Assembly (NCBI RefSeq): GCF_036488675.1
Contig: NZ_CP133148.1
Coordinates: forward strand, 3,308,001 to 3,372,000
Length of the DNA stretch: 64,000 bases
Direction: 5' to 3'
Source of the DNA: Sinorhizobium chiapasense
GTDB lineage: Bacteria; Pseudomonadota; Alphaproteobacteria; Rhizobiales; Rhizobiaceae
The notes under the pieces were generated by a model, which saw nothing but the letters and a program-made list of their open reading frames with translations, was not told the DNA's origin and ran no database searches. Of the stretch, positions 32,268 through 41,310 are shown in pieces (position 1 is the stretch's first letter; each line of letters opens with the position of its first letter). A program made the translations under genes and the position numbers.

Positions 32268-32678
32268 TCACTTGTCTTTTTTCTTGTACATGGCGAGCAT
32301 GCGCTGGGTGACCAGGAAGCCGCCGAAGATGTTGACCGAGGCGAGCACCAGCGCCACGAAGCCGAAGCCGGTGGCAAGCCCCGAGGCCGAAATGCCGACC
32401 GCAAGCAGCGCGCCGACGACGATCACCGACGAGATCGCATTGGTCACCGCCATCAGTGGCGTGTGCAAAGCCGGCGTCACCGACCAGACGACGTAGTAGC
32501 CGACGAAGATCGCCAGCACGAAGATGGCCAGGCGGAAGACGAAAGGATCGATCGCGCCGCCGGTGGCACCGTGCGCCACCGCACCGGCGGCATCCGGCAC
32601 GTATTCGGCCGCGGTCCTGACCGCTTCTACGGCCCGATCGAGATCGGCCAATGCCTTGTCGAGAAGTTCATTCGCCAT
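32268..32678 (-). CDS. pntAB: NAD(P) transhydrogenase subunit alpha, membrane part
   Basis: This 136-residue protein corresponds to the C-terminal membrane part of E. coli PntA, encoded separately as in many alphaproteobacteria. It has an N-terminal soluble helix followed by three or four hydrophobic helices ([20 protein letters not shown] and others). Its ATG overlaps the pntAA stop by one base, and pntB follows 9 nt later. Confidence 0.93.
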   Translation of the reverse strand: MANELLDKALADLDRAVEAVRTAAEYVPDAAGAVAHGATGGAIDPFVFRLAIFVLAIFVGYYVVWSVTPALHTPLMAVTNAISSVIVVGALLAVGISASGLATGFGFVALVLASVNIFGGFLVTQRMLAMYKKKDK

Positions 32679-33826
32679 TACTTGTCCCCCTCTTTCGCGC
32701 CGCCGAAGGCCGGATGCACCACGGCGCCGCCGTGGGTCAGCGCCGTCGCCTTGACGAGCTCGTCCTCCATGTTGAGCGCCAGTGCCTTGGTCTCCTTCGA
32801 GACCATCGTCTCGAGGAAGGTGACGAGGTTCTTGGCATAAAGCAGCGAGGCGGAAGCGGCGATGCGGCCCGGCACGTTCAGGTGACCGACGACCTTGATG
32901 CCGCCGACCTCCACGACCTTTCCGGTTTCCGCTCCCTCGACATTGCCGCCGCGCTCGACGGCGAGGTCGACGACGACCGAGCCGGGCTTCATGGCATCGA
33001 GCATTTCGCGGGTCACGAGCCGCGGGGCCGGACGGCCCGGGATCAGCGCCGTTGTGATGACGATGTCCTGCTTGGCGATATGCTCGGCGACGAGTGCGGC
33101 CTGCTTGACCTGGTAGTCCTTCGACATTTCCTTGGCGTAACCGCCGGCGGTCTCGGCCGCCTTGAACTCCTCGTCCTCGACGGCGATGAACTTGGCGCCG
33201 AGCGAGGCGACCTGCTCCTTGGCGGCGGGGCGAACGTCGGTCGCCGACACGACCGCGCCGAGGCGCCTTGCGGTGGCGATCGCCTGCAGCCCGGCAACGC
33301 CTGCGCCCATGACGAAAACCTTCGCCGCCGGCACTGTGCCGGCCGCCGTCATCATCATCGGCAGCGCCCGGTCGTATTCATGGGCCGCATCGATCACCGC
33401 CTGGTAGCCGGCAAGGTTCGCCTGCGACGACAGGACGTCCATCGACTGCGCCCGGGTGATGCGGGGCATCAGCTCCATCGCAAAGGCGGTCAGCCCTGCT
33501 CCCGCCATCGCCGCAATCGCTGCCTCGTTGCCATAGGGATCCATGATCGCGATAACGATCGCGCCGGACTTGTAACCGGCGATCTCGGCATCGGTCGGGC
33601 GCCGTACCTTCAGCACGACGTCGGCGCTCGCCGCATCCACCGCCGACCCGATCCGCGCTCCGGTCTTCTCGTATTCCGAATCGAGGATCCGCGAGCGCAG
33701 GCCCGCGCCCGCCTCGACGACGACGTCGAAGCCCAGCGACTTCAGTTTCTTGACGCTTTCGACCGAACCCGCGACGCGCCCTTCGTGCGCATCCGTTTCC
33801 TTCGCGATAAAGACAATCTCGCTCAC
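32678..33826 (-). CDS. pntAA: NAD(P) transhydrogenase subunit alpha, NAD-binding part
   Basis: This 382-residue soluble domain I binds NAD(H). It shows [17 protein letters not shown] at the N-terminus, [26 protein letters not shown] with the GxGxxG fold, and [20 protein letters not shown] start at GTG 33826 with GGAGGGG 4-5 nt upstream; codons further upstream do not resemble the family. Confidence 0.95.
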   Translation of the reverse strand: MSEIVFIAKETDAHEGRVAGSVESVKKLKSLGFDVVVEAGAGLRSRILDSEYEKTGARIGSAVDAASADVVLKVRRPTDAEIAGYKSGAIVIAIMDPYGNEAAIAAMAGAGLTAFAMELMPRITRAQSMDVLSSQANLAGYQAVIDAAHEYDRALPMMMTAAGTVPAAKVFVMGAGVAGLQAIATARRLGAVVSATDVRPAAKEQVASLGAKFIAVEDEEFKAAETAGGYAKEMSKDYQVKQAALVAEHIAKQDIVITTALIPGRPAPRLVTREMLDAMKPGSVVVDLAVERGGNVEGAETGKVVEVGGIKVVGHLNVPGRIAASASLLYAKNLVTFLETMVSKETKALALNMEDELVKATALTHGGAVVHPAFGGAKEGDK

Positions 33827-34064
33827 AAGTCCCCTCCCGACTCGCAGTCGAGCCGAAGCCGGGCCGCGAGCATCTTGTTCGACTGCTGGAGCGCCCCCGT
33901 CAGGCGGCCGCATCCATGGTGACAGGCACTCTTCCGTCGAAGGCAGGCGCTGCCCGCCGTCGAAAACGCTCCTCACGCGGTGAGGTGATGCCGGATTGCG
34001 TCCGACGGCCGAAGACGGGGCACCCTCCTGCCCCGCATCCAGCAAGAAATGTCAGAGAAACCGG

Positions 34065-34289
34065 TTAGCGAAGAAAGAAGAAACCGGCCACATTGAGGAT
34101 GATCAGCAGCACGAGCGAGCTGAAGAAGCCCATCGTCGTGAAAAAGGCTGCAGCCATCGCGATCAGCAGCGAGGCGCAAAACAGCGTGCCGTATTTCGTT
34201 GCGTTCAGGAAGAGGTTGTAGGTCTTCTCATGCTCGGAATAGTCCATCGGAGCGCCCGTTTCGACCGGTCCCGAATGATGCTCTGCCAT
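34065..34289 (-). CDS. aa3-type cytochrome c oxidase subunit IV
   Basis: This 74-residue protein has an N-terminal polar stretch (MAEHHSGPVETGAPMDYSEH) and the conserved EHEKTYNLFLNATKYG, then two hydrophobic helices that may form a hairpin. It matches the small bacterial subunit IV of aa3 oxidases, which supports assembly or stability. Genes for the main oxidase subunits are not here. It is commonly found beside pntAA in Rhizobiaceae. Confidence 0.85.
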   Translation of the reverse strand: MAEHHSGPVETGAPMDYSEHEKTYNLFLNATKYGTLFCASLLIAMAAAFFTTMGFFSSLVLLIILNVAGFFFLR

Positions 34290-34508
34290 CTTCCAATTCT
34301 CCCAGAATGCTGCGGCGCGGCCAATGGCCACGTCCGCCTTTCAACCTTGATCCACGAACGGAGCCGCCTGCCAAGCGGATGAGCGGACAGTCCTTTAGCT
34401 CCGCATACACAATGCGCAAGCCATGCGCAACGAAAACCCGCCCGCGAGACCTGCGGCATAAACGATATCCTGTTTGCGCTGTCCCGTTAGCTGAGGCCGA
34501 CGGACCGG

Positions 34509-35285
34509 TCAGCCGCCTGCGAATGCACGGGCGTAAGCGCGACCGTAGCTGCCTTGCGCAATTCGCGCCGTGGGCAGGATCGTCAGCGGCGCGAACGGCA
34601 CTTCGTGGCGGTCCGCGAACATCATCCGGCGCTCGAACGGTTCGGAATCGAAAATCGGATAGCGATCGAGGATCGAGGGGCGCTGTCCGCGAACGCGCGC
34701 GGCCAAGAGGGCACCGTCGGCATTGTAGACGCCGAGGTTTTCCCGGCACGCCACGATCGTCTCCGAGGCAAAGATTCGTTTGTAGAAAGCGGTATGGCGC
34801 GGCCGGCAAGCCGTCAGGCAGCGGTCGGCGGAAAAATATTCACAGGCCATCGCAACCGGTCGGAGCGTCAGATAGGGCAGTGCCCGCATCTCGTCACCGA
34901 GCACTTCCGGGTCCACCGCGAGCCTGCCCGGATCGATCAGCACCATGCCCGCGTCGAGAAAGGTATCGATCTCCGGACCGAAGATAATCCCGGACGTGCT
35001 TGCCCGATGGTCGGGCGTCACATGGTGGACACGCACCGTGCTGACCAGGTTCTCGTCGAGATAGATGCCGAACACATAGGCATGACTATCGAAGTCGAGG
35101 TCGTCTATCAGCGTCGACCCCGTCAGCTCCATCAGGTTGACGGCCTTGTAGGCCTTGTACCTGAGCCGCGCGATGTCTTCGATGTCCTCGCCGGTTTCGA
35201 CGCGCCTGTATTCGACGCGGTCGAGCAGCTGCATCAACTTCTCTGAAAAAATCCCAGGCTCCGCCTGGCGCCCATCAGCACCCAT
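34509..35285 (-). CDS. FeeM-like N-acyl amino acid synthase (GNAT fold)
   Basis: This 258-residue protein resembles the FeeM/autoinducer-synthase-like GNAT family. Visible features are an early RLRYKAYKAVNLME segment like the RxxxY region of acyl-homoserine-lactone and acyl amino acid synthases, an acidic stretch DDLDFDSHAYVFGIY, the beta-strand pair LVSTVRVHHVT, and RLAVDPEVLGDEMRALPYL. Such enzymes transfer fatty acyl chains from acyl carrier protein to an amino acid or amine. The start has GGGGGT 7 nt upstream. Upstream lie three CtrA-type boxes. It precedes the COX IV gene on the same strand. The substrate is unknown; another GNAT reaction remains possible. Confidence 0.65.
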   Translation of the reverse strand: MGADGRQAEPGIFSEKLMQLLDRVEYRRVETGEDIEDIARLRYKAYKAVNLMELTGSTLIDDLDFDSHAYVFGIYLDENLVSTVRVHHVTPDHRASTSGIIFGPEIDTFLDAGMVLIDPGRLAVDPEVLGDEMRALPYLTLRPVAMACEYFSADRCLTACRPRHTAFYKRIFASETIVACRENLGVYNADGALLAARVRGQRPSILDRYPIFDSEPFERRMMFADRHEVPFAPLTILPTARIAQGSYGRAYARAFAGG

Positions 35286-35301
35286 CAGTCGACCCCCATA
35301 A

Positions 35302-35412
35302 TTAACAAAGGGTTAACCTATTGACGGCTGACGAGCTCGCAACCACAAAATGATACACACTGCGTTTAACCTTTTATTAACCTTAACAAATGGTTAAATT
35401 TAATAGTGAATC
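35302..35412 (-). promoter_or_regulatory. Three CtrA-type boxes and a GANTC site
   Basis: Three exact TTAA-N7-TTAA matches occur at 35302-35316, 35366-35380 and 35383-35397, with GAATC at 35408-35412. TATCAT on the minus strand (35350-35355) could be a -10 element. Boxes 2 and 3 would lie at or upstream of its -35 position and box 1 downstream of the transcription start. Confidence 0.65.
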
Positions 35413-35504
35413 CGGAGGTTGAAGGCCGACAAACCTCGGCGAGGCCTGATGCGGACGGTATGGCGGAACGGACGCGGGCGTTGGATCGAAGTGCAGCGGG
35501 ACGT

Positions 35505-37814
35505 TCAGGCGATGCGCTGGCTCGACGGCTTCGTGGCTCGTTTCCGTGCACCTTGCTTGCACAAGGCGTCGATCGCGGAGGCCGGCATCGGTGCCGCGAA
35601 GACAAAACCCTGTATTAGATCGGCGCAGTTGTATTCGTTGATGAGCTGGAGCTGGTCCGCGGTCTCTACCCCTTCGACCACCGTCTTCAGGCCAAGCGCG
35701 CGGGCGAGATTGACGGTCCCCCGCAGGAGCTTGAAGCGTCGTGCATCTTCGCGAATATTGCGGACGAAAGATCGGTCGATCTTGATGATGCCGGCAGGCA
35801 GCGTATCGAGATAGCTGAGGCTCGAATAACCGGTGCCGAAATCGTCTATGGCGATGGTTATGCCCCGCTCGTGCAGGTCGCTGAGAATGCCCTGGACCTT
35901 GGCGGGCTCGTCCATCAGGCAGCTTTCGGTCACTTCGAGGTGCAGCCGCGCCGGATCCAGTCCCGTTTCCTTGAGCGCCTCGGCGACAATCCCGACGATC
36001 TCGTTGCCCCTGAGATCGAGGACCGAGAGATTGACCGACACCGACACGTCTGCCGGCCAGTTCGTGCAGTCCCTGCATGCCTGCCGCAGAACATAGCGCG
36101 TGATGTCGGTGACGACCCCCATCTCTTCGGCAAGCTGGATGAACACATTCGGTGGCACCGGCCCGCGCTCCGGATGTGTCCAGCGCGCCAACGCCTCGCA
36201 GCATTCGATCCGCGATCCATCCGGCGTGAACATCGGCTGGTAGGACAGACTCAGGCTATTTGCGTTGAGCGCGTCTCGCAGATCGCTCTTGAGCTTCTGG
36301 CGATCGAGATAGCGGGCGTCCATCTCCCCTTCGAAGGCGGTGCAGCCACCCTTGTTCCTTGCCTTGGTTTCCGAGAGCGCCAGGTCCGCCTTGATCTGCA
36401 GTTCTTCGAACCGGAAATCGCCGCTCTGCACAATGACGAAGCCGGCGCTCATGGTCATGTTGAATGTGAAGCCGCCAGCCACGTAAACGCCGCGCAGACC
36501 GGCATGCACGGCCCGGATCCGCTCCTCCAGATCGGAGGCATCTGCCTTGTTGGGGAAGAAGACCACGAACTCGTCGCCCATCAGGCGGGCGGCAATCGCA
36601 TCGTCGCCGGTGAGGCTCCTTAGGCGTTCGGCAATCGTCTGAAGCAATTTATCGCCGACGACATGCCCCCGCGTATCGTTGACATGCTTGAATTCCGCCA
36701 CATCGACGAGGAGAAAGCCTACTTCGCGTCCGTGCCCGCCATTGGCAGCCATTGCATTGTGGGCGAGTTCGGAAAAATAGTCTCGGCTCGGCAGCCCCGT
36801 CAGCGTGTCGAAGCGCACCATCTGCAGGACCTGCTTCTCCGCCTGCACGCGCGCCGTCACGTCTTCGAAGATCAATACGGTCTCGCCGTTCTCGCGGCGA
36901 TTTGCCGAGAACTCAAGGAAGAGATCTTGCGATGTCGAGATCAGCGCGCGAGAGCGCTTTCCCTCGATCAGAAGGTCGAGCTGTCGCGCGATCTTCTCCT
37001 TGTTATCCGCGCCAAGCGCCATGCGGTCGGCGGCGCGCTGCAGCACTTCGTCGAGCAGGCGATCCTTAAGATCGGCCTTGTCGCCGAGGCGCAGAAGCTC
37101 GCAGGCGCGTTCATTCGCGACCACGATGCGATTGTGGCCGTCCAGCATGAAAAGCCCATGCGTCATATTGTTGAGTGCCGCGTCGAATTGCCCGGCAATG
37201 GTCGAGATTTCCCGCGCGGCGAGGACATTCTCGTAAAGGAAGGAGCGCACATTGTTTGCCATCGTCCAGGTGGTCAGGATAAACGGCAGTATCAGTACCG
37301 CCAGGACGAGCATGTAGGGGTCCCGCAAGGTCAAGAGACCGATCACGATCGGCAGGCACGCCGATGACGACAGCAAGAGGACCGCTCGTTCGGAACCATA
37401 GTTCCGGCCCACCAGCGAAATCATCGACGCCAGCGTCACCGAAATGCATGCCAGTTCCGCGAAGGAATCCTGGCTGACGACGATTGCATATCCGCAGGCA
37501 ATGCCACAGGTCAGCGTCACGCTGACGCCACCGACGATGTACCGGTTCTCCCATTTTCTGACCATGGCATTGTCGGCGCAGGAAAAGTCCTGCCGGTCGA
37601 ACCGGGCCATGTCGAGGTTGCGGAGCGCCCAAACGACGACGATTGTCGCGGCGCAGACCAGATAGAAGAGATCGGAGGTCTTGAGGAAGACAAGCAGGAA
37701 GGTCACGACATGCGACAGCATGCCGATCACCAGCGTCCGGCGATGTTCATAGAGCGAACTCACAGACGACAGGTAGACATCTGTCGGAAGAGCGCCCCGT
37801 TCATTGGGCATCAT
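35505..37814 (-). CDS. Membrane GGDEF-EAL cyclic-di-GMP protein with degenerate GGDEF motif
   Basis: This 769-residue protein starts with about six hydrophobic segments (residues about 25-205), then a PAS-like region (MLDGHNRIVVANERACELL), a GGDEF domain and an EAL domain. The GGDEF A-site reads MGDEF at residues 412-416, with the first Gly replaced by Met. The EAL motif (EALARW, E at 540) is present, as are NLSVLDLRG, LEVTESCLM, IDDFGTGYSSLSYL and VVEGVE, so phosphodiesterase activity is likely. The GGDEF part may be a weak cyclase or a GTP sensor. Start is the first of two ATGs. Confidence 0.92.
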   Translation of the reverse strand: MMPNERGALPTDVYLSSVSSLYEHRRTLVIGMLSHVVTFLLVFLKTSDLFYLVCAATIVVVWALRNLDMARFDRQDFSCADNAMVRKWENRYIVGGVSVTLTCGIACGYAIVVSQDSFAELACISVTLASMISLVGRNYGSERAVLLLSSSACLPIVIGLLTLRDPYMLVLAVLILPFILTTWTMANNVRSFLYENVLAAREISTIAGQFDAALNNMTHGLFMLDGHNRIVVANERACELLRLGDKADLKDRLLDEVLQRAADRMALGADNKEKIARQLDLLIEGKRSRALISTSQDLFLEFSANRRENGETVLIFEDVTARVQAEKQVLQMVRFDTLTGLPSRDYFSELAHNAMAANGGHGREVGFLLVDVAEFKHVNDTRGHVVGDKLLQTIAERLRSLTGDDAIAARLMGDEFVVFFPNKADASDLEERIRAVHAGLRGVYVAGGFTFNMTMSAGFVIVQSGDFRFEELQIKADLALSETKARNKGGCTAFEGEMDARYLDRQKLKSDLRDALNANSLSLSYQPMFTPDGSRIECCEALARWTHPERGPVPPNVFIQLAEEMGVVTDITRYVLRQACRDCTNWPADVSVSVNLSVLDLRGNEIVGIVAEALKETGLDPARLHLEVTESCLMDEPAKVQGILSDLHERGITIAIDDFGTGYSSLSYLDTLPAGIIKIDRSFVRNIREDARRFKLLRGTVNLARALGLKTVVEGVETADQLQLINEYNCADLIQGFVFAAPMPASAIDALCKQGARKRATKPSSQRIA

Positions 37815-38328
37815 GAACCAAGCTCCGGGTTTGCCGGATTGTTAGGATCGAGGACTTAACGAAAGATTTCGCCTAACCCCCCGAAAGATCTGCCGAATTG
37901 CAGGATAGCAACAAAACGGCACTGCGCTAGACGCACCGATTCAACCCAATATTGCAGAAGGCTGGTAATATTAGCCGCTTTCTACAACCACGCATAGGTA
38001 TTTGCGACTTGTACATTTCTTCAACTGGCGTGGGCGACCAGCGCCGGCTTCCCGATGAGATGGTTACCCGACCTTGAAGAAATGCCCTTAATTCCTCCCC
38101 CGTTCTTATCCTACAGCGCCGCGCGTCTTATCAGACGCGCAAAGGTCGCTGTAGCACTTTGAATTGCTGCATGTCTTTGTCCTTAAATCGAGGTCGATTT
38201 AAGGAGACATGCAGCAGCCTGCCAGATGTGCCCAGTCGCCAGCGGCGGATCGTCGACAGCGATTCTCGATAGTTGACTTTAACCGAGATCTGACTGCAAG
38301 GCTTTCCGAACAGAAACGGAGTTTGATG
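37815..38328. other. Intergenic region between divergent GGDEF-EAL and hydrolase genes
   Basis: These 514 nt hold no convincing gene. The right third is the mosaic repeat at 38111. The left part (37815-38110) is comparatively AT-rich and must contain the promoter of the GGDEF-EAL gene. No operator could be recognised. Confidence 0.5.
38111..38216. repeat. Mosaic repeat, variant C, copy 2
   Basis: Same order of blocks as 26531-26630: CGCCGCGCGTCTTATCAGAC, a CTTTGAATTGCTGCATG block, and a CCTTAAATCG/CGATTTAAGG inverted repeat. Confidence 0.75.
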
Positions 38329-39081
38329 ATGTCGAAACCTGTCGTTGCGATCCCTTGCGATTTTCGCGAATTCGACGGCAATGTCTGGCAAGTTGCCGCC
38401 CATCAATATGTGCGCGCGGCCGTCGAAGGCGCCGGCGTCATGCCGTTTCTCATTCCAGCACTCGAAACCGGCAACGACATCGACGAGATTCTCGACCGTG
38501 TGGATGGCGTTCTCGCCAGCGGGGCACGCTCCAATGTGCACCCTTCGCTCTACGGAAGGCAAGCGACGGATGCGGACGGTCCGTTCGATCCGGGCCGCGA
38601 CGCCACAAGCCTGCCGCTGATCCGCCGTGCGCTTGATCGCGGCATTCCGCTGCTCGCGATCTGCCGCGGCATTCAGGAGCTGAATGTGGCGCTGGGCGGT
38701 ACGCTCGCGACCGAAATTCAGGACCAGCCCGGCATCTGGGATCATCGCAAGCCCGACGTTCCCGAACTCGACGTTGCCTACGGGATTCGCCAGGACGTGA
38801 TCGTCGAGGAAGGAAGCTGCCTGGCGCCCGTTCTCGGTGCCGGTCGCATCAGGGTCAACTCGCTGCACCGGCAGGCAATCGCCGCGACCGCGCCGCGCCT
38901 TGCCGTCGAAGCGGTAGCCGACGACGGCACGATCGAGGCGGTGTCGGTTATCGGCGCCAAGGCCTTCGCCGTCGGCGTGCAATGGCACCCCGAATACTGG
39001 GTGAGGACGGACGTGCCTTCGGCCTCGCTTTTCAAGGCTTTCGGGGATGCGGTGCGCGCCTATAGAGAGGCGAAGGCCTGA
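38329..39081 (+). CDS. Gamma-glutamyl-gamma-aminobutyrate hydrolase family protein (class I amidotransferase fold)
   Basis: This 250-residue protein belongs to the PuuD/peptidase C26 group. The nucleophile Cys lies in LLAICRGIQELNVALGG and the His-x-Glu pair in VQWHPEYW. PuuD hydrolyses gamma-glutamyl-GABA in putrescine breakdown; whether this protein does the same is not shown, as no other puu genes are nearby. I choose the second of two adjacent ATGs (38329), 7 nt after ACGGAG. Mosaic repeats flank it on both sides. Confidence 0.85.
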   Translation: MSKPVVAIPCDFREFDGNVWQVAAHQYVRAAVEGAGVMPFLIPALETGNDIDEILDRVDGVLASGARSNVHPSLYGRQATDADGPFDPGRDATSLPLIRRALDRGIPLLAICRGIQELNVALGGTLATEIQDQPGIWDHRKPDVPELDVAYGIRQDVIVEEGSCLAPVLGAGRIRVNSLHRQAIAATAPRLAVEAVADDGTIEAVSVIGAKAFAVGVQWHPEYWVRTDVPSASLFKAFGDAVRAYREAKA

Positions 39082-39094
39082 TCTCGTCTTCCGG

Positions 39095-39195
39095 ATCATT
39101 TCATTGTTTCGTTGAAACAATAAAATGACCTAATTCTTTGAGCCCACGCAATTCCGGGCGGAAAACCGTTGCACACTTTTCCTGGAATTGCTCTG
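39095..39195. repeat. Intergenic repeat D, copy 1
   Basis: Contains ATCATTTCATTGTTTCGTTG with its inverted partner, then GCAATTCCGGGCGGAAAACCG and CCTGGAATTGCTCTG. It is the reverse complement of 61413-61512. The end touches the stop codon of the dehydrogenase gene. Confidence 0.75.
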
Positions 39196-40161
39196 TCAAC
39201 CCTTGCGCCGGAAGGGCGTTTCAACGACCGGTGTAAGCGCCTCTCCCGTCGAAAACCAGGCCTTCAGATTGTCGACGACGAGATCGGACATCGCATTGCG
39301 GGTCGCCACGGAAGCGGAGGCGACATGCGGCAGAAGCGACACGTTCGGAAGCGTCAGCAGTGCCTCCGGTACATGCGGCTCCTTCTCGAAAACATCGAGC
39401 CCAGTTCCGGCGATGATGCCATTCTGAAGCGCGGCAACGAGCGCTGCCTCATCCACGGTCGAGCCGCGGCCGACATTGATCAGCACACCATCCGGCCCGA
39501 GCGCGGCCAGAATGTCGGCGTTGACGGCTTTCAGGGTGCTCGGGGTGCCCGGCACGATCACGATCATCGTGTCGACGGCTTCAGCAAGCCCCTTGAGGCT
39601 CGAATGATAGGCATAGGCAAGCCCCTCGCGCGGCGTGCGCGTGTGGTATGCGATCGGAACAGCGAAAGCTTCCAATCTCCTGGCGATCGCAAGGCCGATC
39701 CGCCCCAGGCCGAAAAGCCCGATCTTGCGCCCCCTGAGCGAGAGCGGCGAAAGTGGAAACGCCCCCTCCCGCACCCAGCGGCCCTGCCGTAGCCATTGCT
39801 CGGCCTGCGGCAGGCGGCGCAGCGTGTTGAGCAGCAGGCCGATCGCGGTGTCGGCAACTTCCTCCGTCAGGACATCGGGCGTATTGGTGACGACAACCCC
39901 TCGCGCCGCCGCGCGCGCAACATCGACACCATCATAGCCAACGCCGAAATTGGCGATGATCTCGATACGGGGGAATGCATCCATCAAGTCCATCGGCAGG
40001 CGCCCGGACACCGCTACGCCGACGACATCCGTCATATCTGGCGTCACCAACGCCGCATCGGCGCGCTCGATGCGCACCGTCTCGAACATCTCCGGGAGCC
40101 GGTCGAGAATGCGCTGGTTGATCTTGCCGGGCACAAGAATTCTAGGACGGTCCTCGGACAT
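39196..40161 (-). CDS. D-2-hydroxyacid dehydrogenase
   Basis: This 321-residue enzyme has the NAD-binding loop IGLFGLGRIGLAIARRLEAF. The catalytic Arg lies in INVGRGSTVDEAAL, Glu in DVFEKEPHVPEAL and His in LLPHVASAS. It resembles glyoxylate/hydroxypyruvate reductases of the GhrB type. Start at the second ATG (40161), 6 nt after AAAGGA. It lies 24 nt downstream of the LacI regulator gene and is probably co-transcribed with it. Confidence 0.9.
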   Translation of the reverse strand: MSEDRPRILVPGKINQRILDRLPEMFETVRIERADAALVTPDMTDVVGVAVSGRLPMDLMDAFPRIEIIANFGVGYDGVDVARAAARGVVVTNTPDVLTEEVADTAIGLLLNTLRRLPQAEQWLRQGRWVREGAFPLSPLSLRGRKIGLFGLGRIGLAIARRLEAFAVPIAYHTRTPREGLAYAYHSSLKGLAEAVDTMIVIVPGTPSTLKAVNADILAALGPDGVLINVGRGSTVDEAALVAALQNGIIAGTGLDVFEKEPHVPEALLTLPNVSLLPHVASASVATRNAMSDLVVDNLKAWFSTGEALTPVVETPFRRKG

Positions 40162-40185
40162 CGTCATTCCTTTCGGAAGATGCTC

Positions 40186-41208
40186 TCAGGCGGTCACGCG
40201 GAGTGGGCCGGTCGACTGGCGAATGCGCATCTCGGGCTTTATCAGATGAATCCCGTCCGGTTCGTGGCTGCCGGAAAGCTTGTCGAGAAGCGCCCGCGCC
40301 GCGCTGCGGCCGACGTCGGCCTGGCCGTTCCAGACTGTCGTCAGCGCCGGGGTCGCGATCGAGGCTTCCTCGAGGTCGTCATAGCCGGTGACCGAAATGT
40401 CGACGCCCGGCACAAGCCCGGCGCGGGCGATGCCGTTCATCATGCCGATTGCCACCAGATCGTTCCAGCAGACGACTGCCGTCGGTTTTTGCGGCAGCGA
40501 CAAGAGATGCACGGCCGCCTCGAAACCGCCCTGCTTGGAGCGCGGTCCGGGAATGCGTAAGTCGGGGTCGACCTCGATATTCGCCTTGCGCAGCGCATTC
40601 ACATAGCCCTGGTAGCGATCGCGGCCGGTCGAGGTCTGGTCGGTGCCGCCGACCATTGCAATGCAGCGGTGGCCAAGGCCGATAAGGTGATTGGTCGCAA
40701 GCGAAATGCCATAGGCGTCGTCGCCGCGGAAAATCGGCACGTCGAGTCCCTCGATCGACCGGGCAATCAGGATCGCCGGCATGCCGTTGTCCTCGGCAAG
40801 CTGGATATCCTCCGGCGGGGTGCCGATCGCCGGCGACATGATCACGCCGTCGCCGCCAAGCTGCAGCAGCGTCTCGATAAAGTCGCGCTGCTTCTCGACG
40901 GAATCGTAGTGATTGGAGAGGATGAAGGTCTGTTTGTCGCGATCGAGTTCCGCCTCGATCGCCTTGAGGATTTCACCGTAAAACGGGTTCATGATGTCGT
41001 GCACGACGACGCCGATGATGCCGGACCGCGATGTCCTCAAGCTCGCGGCGCGGCGATTGTAGATGTAGCCGAGCGCGCGTGCCTGCTCCTTGATCTTGTC
41101 GCGGGTGACGGTCGCCACCAGTGGGCTGTCACGCAATGCCAGGGATACTGTCGCCGTCGAAAGGCCGAGTGTTTCCGCGATTGTCGAAAGCTTGACCTTT
41201 TGCGCCAC
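40186..41208 (-). CDS. LacI family transcriptional regulator
   Basis: This 340-residue regulator has a helix-turn-helix at the N-terminus (LSTIAETLGLSTATVSLALR), the hinge helix around NRRAASLRTSRSGIIGVVV, and a periplasmic-binding-type sugar-sensing core. It heads a likely operon with the 2-hydroxyacid dehydrogenase. A candidate operator made of TTTAAA half-sites lies just upstream. Confidence 0.92.
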   Translation of the reverse strand: MAQKVKLSTIAETLGLSTATVSLALRDSPLVATVTRDKIKEQARALGYIYNRRAASLRTSRSGIIGVVVHDIMNPFYGEILKAIEAELDRDKQTFILSNHYDSVEKQRDFIETLLQLGGDGVIMSPAIGTPPEDIQLAEDNGMPAILIARSIEGLDVPIFRGDDAYGISLATNHLIGLGHRCIAMVGGTDQTSTGRDRYQGYVNALRKANIEVDPDLRIPGPRSKQGGFEAAVHLLSLPQKPTAVVCWNDLVAIGMMNGIARAGLVPGVDISVTGYDDLEEASIATPALTTVWNGQADVGRSAARALLDKLSGSHEPDGIHLIKPEMRIRQSTGPLRVTA

Positions 41209-41244
41209 TATGTTCCCCCTGATACACCGATCTCGTCAGCCCGT

Positions 41245-41270
41245 TTTAAATCTTCTTTAAACTGTTTAAA
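41245..41270. promoter_or_regulatory. Candidate LacI-family operator (TTTAAA half-sites)
   Basis: Three TTTAAA units occur in 26 nt. The last two form TTTAAACTGTTTAAA, palindromic except for the centre, 50 nt upstream of the LacI gene. The first two also happen to match TTAA-N7-TTAA, so CtrA cannot be excluded. Confidence 0.4.
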
Positions 41271-41310
41271 TGATCGCCGCAATCGGGAAGTGTCACCGCA
41301 GGGGCACGGA

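Noticed and set aside
34199..34987. Plus-strand open frame over the COX IV and FeeM-like genes
   Set aside because: Arg/Pro/Ser-rich translation typical of a shadow frame, no ribosome binding site, and it opposes two supported genes.
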